A DNA stretch of 64,000 nt from Candidatus Rifleibacterium amylolyticum (lineage in GTDB: Bacteria > Muiribacteriota > Ozemobacteria > Ozemobacterales > Ozemobacteraceae): contig JAACJG010000003.1 in assembly GCA_009917695.1 (NCBI GenBank), positions 310,001 through 374,000 on the forward strand, in the 5' to 3' direction. Below, in pieces: positions 60,363 through 64,000 of this stretch (within the stretch, counting starts at the first letter, position 1; each line of letters begins with the position of its first letter). Made by a program: the position numbers and the translations under genes. Under the pieces are notes generated by a model. It was not told where the DNA came from and did no database searches. It saw only the letters and a list, made by a program, of their open reading frames with translations.

Positions 60363-61502
60363 TCAGCTGTTCTTGAAAAGTCGTTTCTGCTTGGTTTTCA
60401 GCCAGCTGATCCAGCCGGATGACTGTAGAACCTGTTGTTCAAGAAGGTCGAGCAGCATTCCCGCGTATCTGCGACTCTTTTCGGTCTGCCCATTGAAGGC
60501 GAGTATGGTCGAAAGTGCCCGGTCACCCATATTGACGACCTTTCCCGCTATTTTCGTGAATTCGTCGTCGTTTTCGAGGGTTTCGAGCCACCAGGGAATA
60601 CATTCGATGCCATTCTGGCGGAAAAGTGCCTCGCGTGCGTTCTGTCTGATTTTTGGGTGTTCATCGGCAGACATGTCGGCGAGCAGTTCGAGTCGCCCGG
60701 GAATATTGACCTTGTCGAGTACGAATACTGCTGAGGCCTTCATCCATGGGTTGTCGTCGATAGCCATGACTTTTAATGCCGTCAGCAGCTGGTCGTGGCT
60801 TTCCTTGTTCCAGAGCGCCTTGATTACATTGGCACGCACCCGGTTGTCTTCGTCGTTCAGCATTGGCAGAAGAAGTCTGGTGACGTCCGGCAGATCGAGT
60901 CGTTCTATCGCCTCGATGGCATTGGCGCGTACGCGTGCATCTTCTTCCTGCAGGGCCCGGGTAAGAAAGCTGACGACATTGTCGTCAGGAAGTGCCAGTT
61001 TTCCTGTGGCAGCAACGACACAGGCTTTTATGCGCGGGTGTGTCTCAGCTTTGTAGAGGCTCTGGATGGCGCCAAGATTGCTTGGATCTCCGATTCTGCC
61101 AAGGGTTTCGACGGCCAGTGCCGCCAGTTCAGGGTTTTTATGCCTGAACACGCCTATGATCTGTGAACTTGCCGAAGAGTCTTCTAGTTCGCCCAGCGCT
61201 TTAAGGCTGTTATATACGATATCTTCGTCTTCTGATGCCAGCTTTTTTGCGAGCTCGTCAATACGTTCCGGCGTTTGAGGCCGGTCGGGCAGAAGTTTCC
61301 AGATGCGAATTCCCTCACGCTCTATGCTGCGTATCCACGAGGCGCTGTTATAATCAGTATAAGAATCGAACTCACGCTCGGCCTTTTTTAGAGCCGATTC
61401 GCGGTCAACAGCGGCCACAGTATATTCGATCTTGAACTTTTTACGTGGATTCGCCGATTCGCTGTAAGGTATAATGACTTTGTAAGTTTTTGCTGCCTGC
61501 AT
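60363..61502 (-). CDS. HEAT-repeat protein, 379 residues
   Basis: Residues 1-85 form a separate alpha/beta module with charged surface (VIIPYSESANPRKKFKIEYTV, SALKKAEREFDSYTDYNSASW). Residues about 90-345 are HEAT/PBS-lyase-like repeats: EDIVYNSLKALGELEDSSASSQIIGVF, PELAALAVETLGRIGD, DARVRANAIEAIERLD, DNRVRANVIKALWN. No catalytic residue is evident. It stands alone, 95 bases upstream of ftsH on the same strand, and may share its promoter. The plus-strand zinc protein diverges from it. Confidence 0.82.
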   Translation of the reverse strand: MQAAKTYKVIIPYSESANPRKKFKIEYTVAAVDRESALKKAEREFDSYTDYNSASWIRSIEREGIRIWKLLPDRPQTPERIDELAKKLASEDEDIVYNSLKALGELEDSSASSQIIGVFRHKNPELAALAVETLGRIGDPSNLGAIQSLYKAETHPRIKACVVAATGKLALPDDNVVSFLTRALQEEDARVRANAIEAIERLDLPDVTRLLLPMLNDEDNRVRANVIKALWNKESHDQLLTALKVMAIDDNPWMKASAVFVLDKVNIPGRLELLADMSADEHPKIRQNAREALFRQNGIECIPWWLETLENDDEFTKIAGKVVNMGDRALSTILAFNGQTEKSRRYAGMLLDLLEQQVLQSSGWISWLKTKQKRLFKNS

Positions 61503-61588
61503 AGCTGTACATGTTAACAGATACCTTAGTCATTCTCAACCGGAGTTGCAGGTTTTATGACAGCAGTTATCATTATCGGGAGATCGGC

Positions 61589-61864
61589 ATGAATTCAGAG
61601 AATCTCATTTGCAGGTGCTGCGGTTGTTCGTTTAAACAAAGCGTAGCTCACCGCGATTTTCTGGCTGAATACGGTTGTGACGTGCCATCGCTTTACTGTC
61701 CCACCTGTTTTGCCGAAAGATTGCGGCAGATATGGGAAATCCCCGGCGAAAAGCGGGTGGCCGCATGCAGTATGTGCGGCATGCTGACCCGGTTATGCTT
61801 TGTACCAAGCCTCGATCGCCCGGTCTATTGCCAGGAATGTTTTCGCAAGATGAAAGCAGAATAA
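61589..61864 (+). CDS. Double zinc-ribbon CxxC protein, 91 residues
   Basis: ATG 61589 has GGGAGA upstream. Four Cys pairs are seen: CRCC/CGC near residues 9-13, CPTC near 37-40, CSMC near 60-63 and CQEC near 81-84. The last two, in AACSMCGMLTRLCFVPSLDRPVYCQECF, follow the CxxC-x17-CxxC zinc-binding family with PVYCxxCF, which is widespread in bacteria. The first two form another ribbon. Function unknown. Convergent with the exported protein gene on the minus strand. Confidence 0.78.
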   Translation: MNSENLICRCCGCSFKQSVAHRDFLAEYGCDVPSLYCPTCFAERLRQIWEIPGEKRVAACSMCGMLTRLCFVPSLDRPVYCQECFRKMKAE

Positions 61865-61878
61865 GACTGCGTTTGCGC

Positions 61879-62355
61879 TCATTCTTCGCTGATCGGAAAA
61901 CTGACGGTAGCTGGCATAAGTTCTGAGGTTTCTGGCAGTATACTGCTGTCGGTGGCAGTTATATCTATTGCTCTGTCTGAATCGAAAATTGAAACATTGT
62001 TGCTGAGATCGAGTTCATCATAGCCAAGTTCAAGCGCGTTATCGGCTTCAATATCGAGTTTTTCGAGCTGCTGGGTAGACCGGCTGATATCGATATAACT
62101 TTCTTCAGGAACTGGCTCCGGAAAAAGTTCGCTGAAGCCACGCCTGATTCGGCGCATCATTGTTGTTGCCGGCAGAGTTTCGTAACGCAGTCTGAAGAGC
62201 TCTCCTGACTGGTCTGTGTGTTGCAGCGGGTGTCTGATAAGCTCAGGTTCGCCATGTGCTGGTATTCTCTGCCAGTGTGATATATTCTGAGCCGCGGCCA
62301 GGTCGCAGATCAGCAGGCTCAGAATTACTGTAATAATGGCTTTGTTAAACTGCAT
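61879..62355 (-). CDS. Exported protein of unknown function, 158 residues
   Basis: The coding sequence begins MQFNKAIITVILSLLICDLA with cleavage near AAAQ. The mature part is acidic, without Cys, with a Leu/Asp/Glu-rich C-terminal half (STQQLEKLDIEADNALELGYDELDL) and no recognised domain. ATG 62355 overlaps the 3' end of the MBL-fold gene by 11 bases. It probably follows that gene in one transcript. Confidence 0.6.
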   Translation of the reverse strand: MQFNKAIITVILSLLICDLAAAQNISHWQRIPAHGEPELIRHPLQHTDQSGELFRLRYETLPATTMMRRIRRGFSELFPEPVPEESYIDISRSTQQLEKLDIEADNALELGYDELDLSNNVSIFDSDRAIDITATDSSILPETSELMPATVSFPISEE

Positions 62356-63226
62356 ACCACACCGGCAGGTTGTCGAGAACACGGTATTTGATTTCGCCAT
62401 GCTTGTGCAACGATGAAAGATAGCCGTTTACCATGGCACGGTAGAGATAATATTCCCAGTTGGTCTTCTTCAGGCCATAATGGTCGAGAAATGCTTTGAC
62501 CACACGATCCTGAGGCATAGGCGTTTTTAGCAATCCGCGCATGAAGTCGAGAGACTCGTTTAAATGGCTGAGATTGCTGGAGATAAGAGTGTTGATCGAA
62601 TTTTGCGGTTGGAAGTGGCCGCCAATATAGCAGCGGGCTTCGATTTTTCTGAGCTTTTCGAGTGTCTGCGAGTGCGCATTCGGGTCGTAATTGAACGGCA
62701 GTCTTTGTTTGTTGAAAAAGTTGTCAGGAAACAGGGTGTCAGCTAAAAAAGCGACGCCATCCACAAGAAACCCTTTCTGATTAACCGAATGACCCGGCAG
62801 GTCGAGTATTTCTATGCTGAGATCGTCAAGCTGTAGCTCGTTGCCGGAAATTACATCGACCTGGCTGGGGTTGGCCATGATGAAGCGGTTCATCAGGTCG
62901 CCGATCGGAGCTCCGGCAAAAAGTACGGCACATTGAATCAGGGGTTGTCTTATGGTTGGAGCTTCAAGTGTCGAAGCCATGATTTTGCAGCCACATTTTT
63001 CCTGAAAAAGGCTGTTGCCACCTATATGATCAGCATGCGCATGCGTATTGAGAATATGTGAGACCTTGAAGCGATAATCTGAAAGCATTTCCAGAAGCTT
63101 ACCGGCAAACTGTTTGTCGCAGCCGGAGTCGATCAGTGCGACATTACTGTTGCCAAGCAGAATGACGCCGACATTGGCGGGCCCGCGAACCCATAATACC
63201 CGCTCGGTAAGGCGCGCCAGTTCCAT
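62345..63226 (-). CDS. Metallo-beta-lactamase-fold hydrolase
   Basis: A 293-residue MBL-fold protein. The metal-binding motif is HAHADHIGG (HxHxDH), with Gly-His (PGHSVNQ) and Asp (FLADTLFPD) as later ligands and YIGGHFQP supplying another. The C-terminal 80 residues are helical. The substrate is uncertain: this family includes glyoxalase II, lactonases and others. The gene follows the RibK-like gene with a 2-base gap and overlaps the small exported protein. Confidence 0.88.
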   Translation of the reverse strand: MELARLTERVLWVRGPANVGVILLGNSNVALIDSGCDKQFAGKLLEMLSDYRFKVSHILNTHAHADHIGGNSLFQEKCGCKIMASTLEAPTIRQPLIQCAVLFAGAPIGDLMNRFIMANPSQVDVISGNELQLDDLSIEILDLPGHSVNQKGFLVDGVAFLADTLFPDNFFNKQRLPFNYDPNAHSQTLEKLRKIEARCYIGGHFQPQNSINTLISSNLSHLNESLDFMRGLLKTPMPQDRVVKAFLDHYGLKKTNWEYYLYRAMVNGYLSSLHKHGEIKYRVLDNLPVWYAV

Positions 63227-63228
63227 TC

Positions 63229-63675
63229 TCAGCCTGCCGGACGCTCAGAATCATCGACAACCACAAAGCCTTCGCTGCATCGACTGAGAATTTCGATCGA
63301 GCAGGAAGGTTCGCCGCTGAAGCCAATCGGCGGCGCCAGCACTTCGATGTAAAAGGGGTTGTCGTGATATGGCGAAAACTGCGCTTTGTAAATCCATGCT
63401 TTAACCGGCTGACAGCCTTCTACTGTAAGCTTGATGCGCACGAATTTAAAGACTTCGCCACCCTTTACCACTTTGAAAGCCGGATGCCATGGGAGCGGTT
63501 CACTGGTGAAGTCAGGTGTCAATATGACCAGAGGTTTGTCGAGCAGAATATTTATTGTGCCTTCTCTACAACCAGTAACTTCAGGAAAGCAATCTTTAAA
63601 AAACGGCATCTGTTCGCGAACAGTGTTTTTTGATTCGCCAAGACCCCTCTGTATTCTGCCTTTAATGATGCCCAT
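63229..63675 (-). CDS. Possible CTP-dependent riboflavin-kinase-like (DUF120) protein
   Basis: A 148-residue protein. GRIQRGLGESKNTVREQM, an F..G then REGTINILLDKPL, and later VRIKL, KAWIYKAQ and NPFYIEVLAPP resemble, in order, the segments GlGeg.., G..PGTLNv, and vEiiAp of archaeal-type CTP-dependent riboflavin kinases (cradle-loop barrel). The key GTLN-like motif is here GTINI. Without alignment I treat this as a tentative homology. Bacterial examples of this fold are rare. It precedes the MBL-fold gene by 2 bases. Confidence 0.4.
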   Translation of the reverse strand: MGIIKGRIQRGLGESKNTVREQMPFFKDCFPEVTGCREGTINILLDKPLVILTPDFTSEPLPWHPAFKVVKGGEVFKFVRIKLTVEGCQPVKAWIYKAQFSPYHDNPFYIEVLAPPIGFSGEPSCSIEILSRCSEGFVVVDDSERPAG

Positions 63676-63764
63676 GCGGCTGATTCTCCTTCACAGGTTC
63701 TTATCCAAGCATAGAACACTCAGGCTGACTTTTACAAGCAAATAAATCATCAGATATGAATTTA

Positions 63765-64000
63765 CTAAGCGATTTTTTTTATCATCTGCAGGCAGGGATT
63801 GCCTTGTCCCCAGAACACCGGGTATTCTTCGAGAGGTCTGAACCCGAGAGAAAGGTAAAATTTGCGGGTTTCTTCGTAGTGCGGCCAGTTGCTCGATGAG
63901 CTTACCGTTTTTACCTGCATGTATTCATAACCACGCGACCGGCAGTATTCGGTTACTGATTCTATTGCCGACCGCCCGAGTCCATGCCGGTGAAATTCGG
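63765..64000 (-). CDS. GNAT-family acetyltransferase, partial (N-terminus beyond window)
   Basis: The last 78 residues of a GNAT protein, cut by the window end. RHGLGRSAIESVTEYCRSRG is the acetyl-CoA-binding R/QxxGxG/A motif with following helix. YEETRKFYLSLGFRPLEEY is the C-terminal FY..LGF motif. The remaining end reads NPCLQMIKKIA. Substrate unknown. It is followed on the same strand by 89 bases of noncoding sequence before the RibK-like gene. Confidence 0.85.
   Translation of the reverse strand, partial: EFHRHGLGRSAIESVTEYCRSRGYEYMQVKTVSSSSNWPHYEETRKFYLSLGFRPLEEYPVFWGQGNPCLQMIKKIA

Noticed and set aside
1-64000. CRISPR array, prophage, insertion sequence or toxin-antitoxin pair
   Set aside because: No regularly spaced direct repeats, transposase, integrase or typical toxin-antitoxin gene pair was seen.

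Overview
The window is about 50% GC, densely coded and almost free of mobile DNA. It looks like a chromosomal segment of a diderm (outer-membrane-bearing) bacterium from a deep, poorly cultured lineage. Signs of an outer membrane are an LptF/LptG-type permease, two SLH-anchored porins of the OmpM type, a further predicted beta-barrel protein and a TPR lipoprotein. Several gene arrangements are instead familiar from Firmicutes: spoVG - tRNA-Gln - glmU - prs, tmk with yaaR, and rapZ and rqcH. That mixture, with a very high load of TPR and HEAT proteins, fits a lineage such as Candidatus Riflebacteria (Ozemobacteria). The phylum is an inference from gene content, not from a marker-gene tree.

Layout. 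1-7153: a partial YitT-type membrane protein and a 44-residue zinc ribbon (minus strand), then a four-gene plus-strand run (Cache-like sensor with no output domain, two TPR proteins, CHASE2-GAF-GGDEF cyclase). 7175-13083: a sigma-54 activator, a beta-barrel protein, a YmdB-like protein that seems to have lost its catalytic residues, and a GAF-GAF-HD-GYP phosphodiesterase. 13114-18215: a CapD/FlaA1-type nucleotide-sugar dehydratase, a three-gene operon of exported SLH-like, AMIN/STN and carboxypeptidase-regulatory domain proteins, and a radical SAM protein. 18236-25393 (minus strand): TPR lipoprotein, prs, a GlmU lacking its acetyltransferase part, tRNA-Gln, spoVG, an exported protein and a lipoate ligase family protein. 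25646-28382: HD phosphohydrolase, ABC ATPase without a permease, and a J-like/TPR/double cold-shock fusion.

28638-38997 is one long plus-strand run: LptF/G, argS, zinc-ribbon TPR protein, RsbW and RsbV homologues, tmk, GAF-GAF-GGDEF cyclase, yaaR, rapZ. 39321-43891 holds two tandem OmpM-like porin genes. Each has its own strong-looking promoter, a long conserved leader of about 280 nt with a small upstream ORF, and a strong terminator. 44017-56514: exported proteins, a WecG fusion with a degenerate WecA-like membrane half, RqcH, an Rrf2 regulator, and an operon of a divergent DnaB-like ATPase with TPR and HEAT proteins. 57161-64000: wecB, ftsH, a HEAT protein, small zinc proteins, a metallo-beta-lactamase-fold protein, a possible riboflavin-kinase-like protein and a partial GNAT.

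How it fits together. Envelope assembly (LptF/G, nucleotide-sugar enzymes, WecB, WecG fusion, porins) and cyclic-di-GMP signalling (two GGDEF proteins with intact inhibitory sites and one HD-GYP protein) are the main themes, with RapZ and GlmU touching amino-sugar supply. No CRISPR array, prophage, transposase or toxin-antitoxin pair was recognised. The most promising unexplained items are the paired porin leaders with their micro-ORFs, the J/TPR/cold-shock fusion, the catalytically empty YmdB-like protein, the fused degenerate WecA-WecG and the permease-less ABC ATPase.
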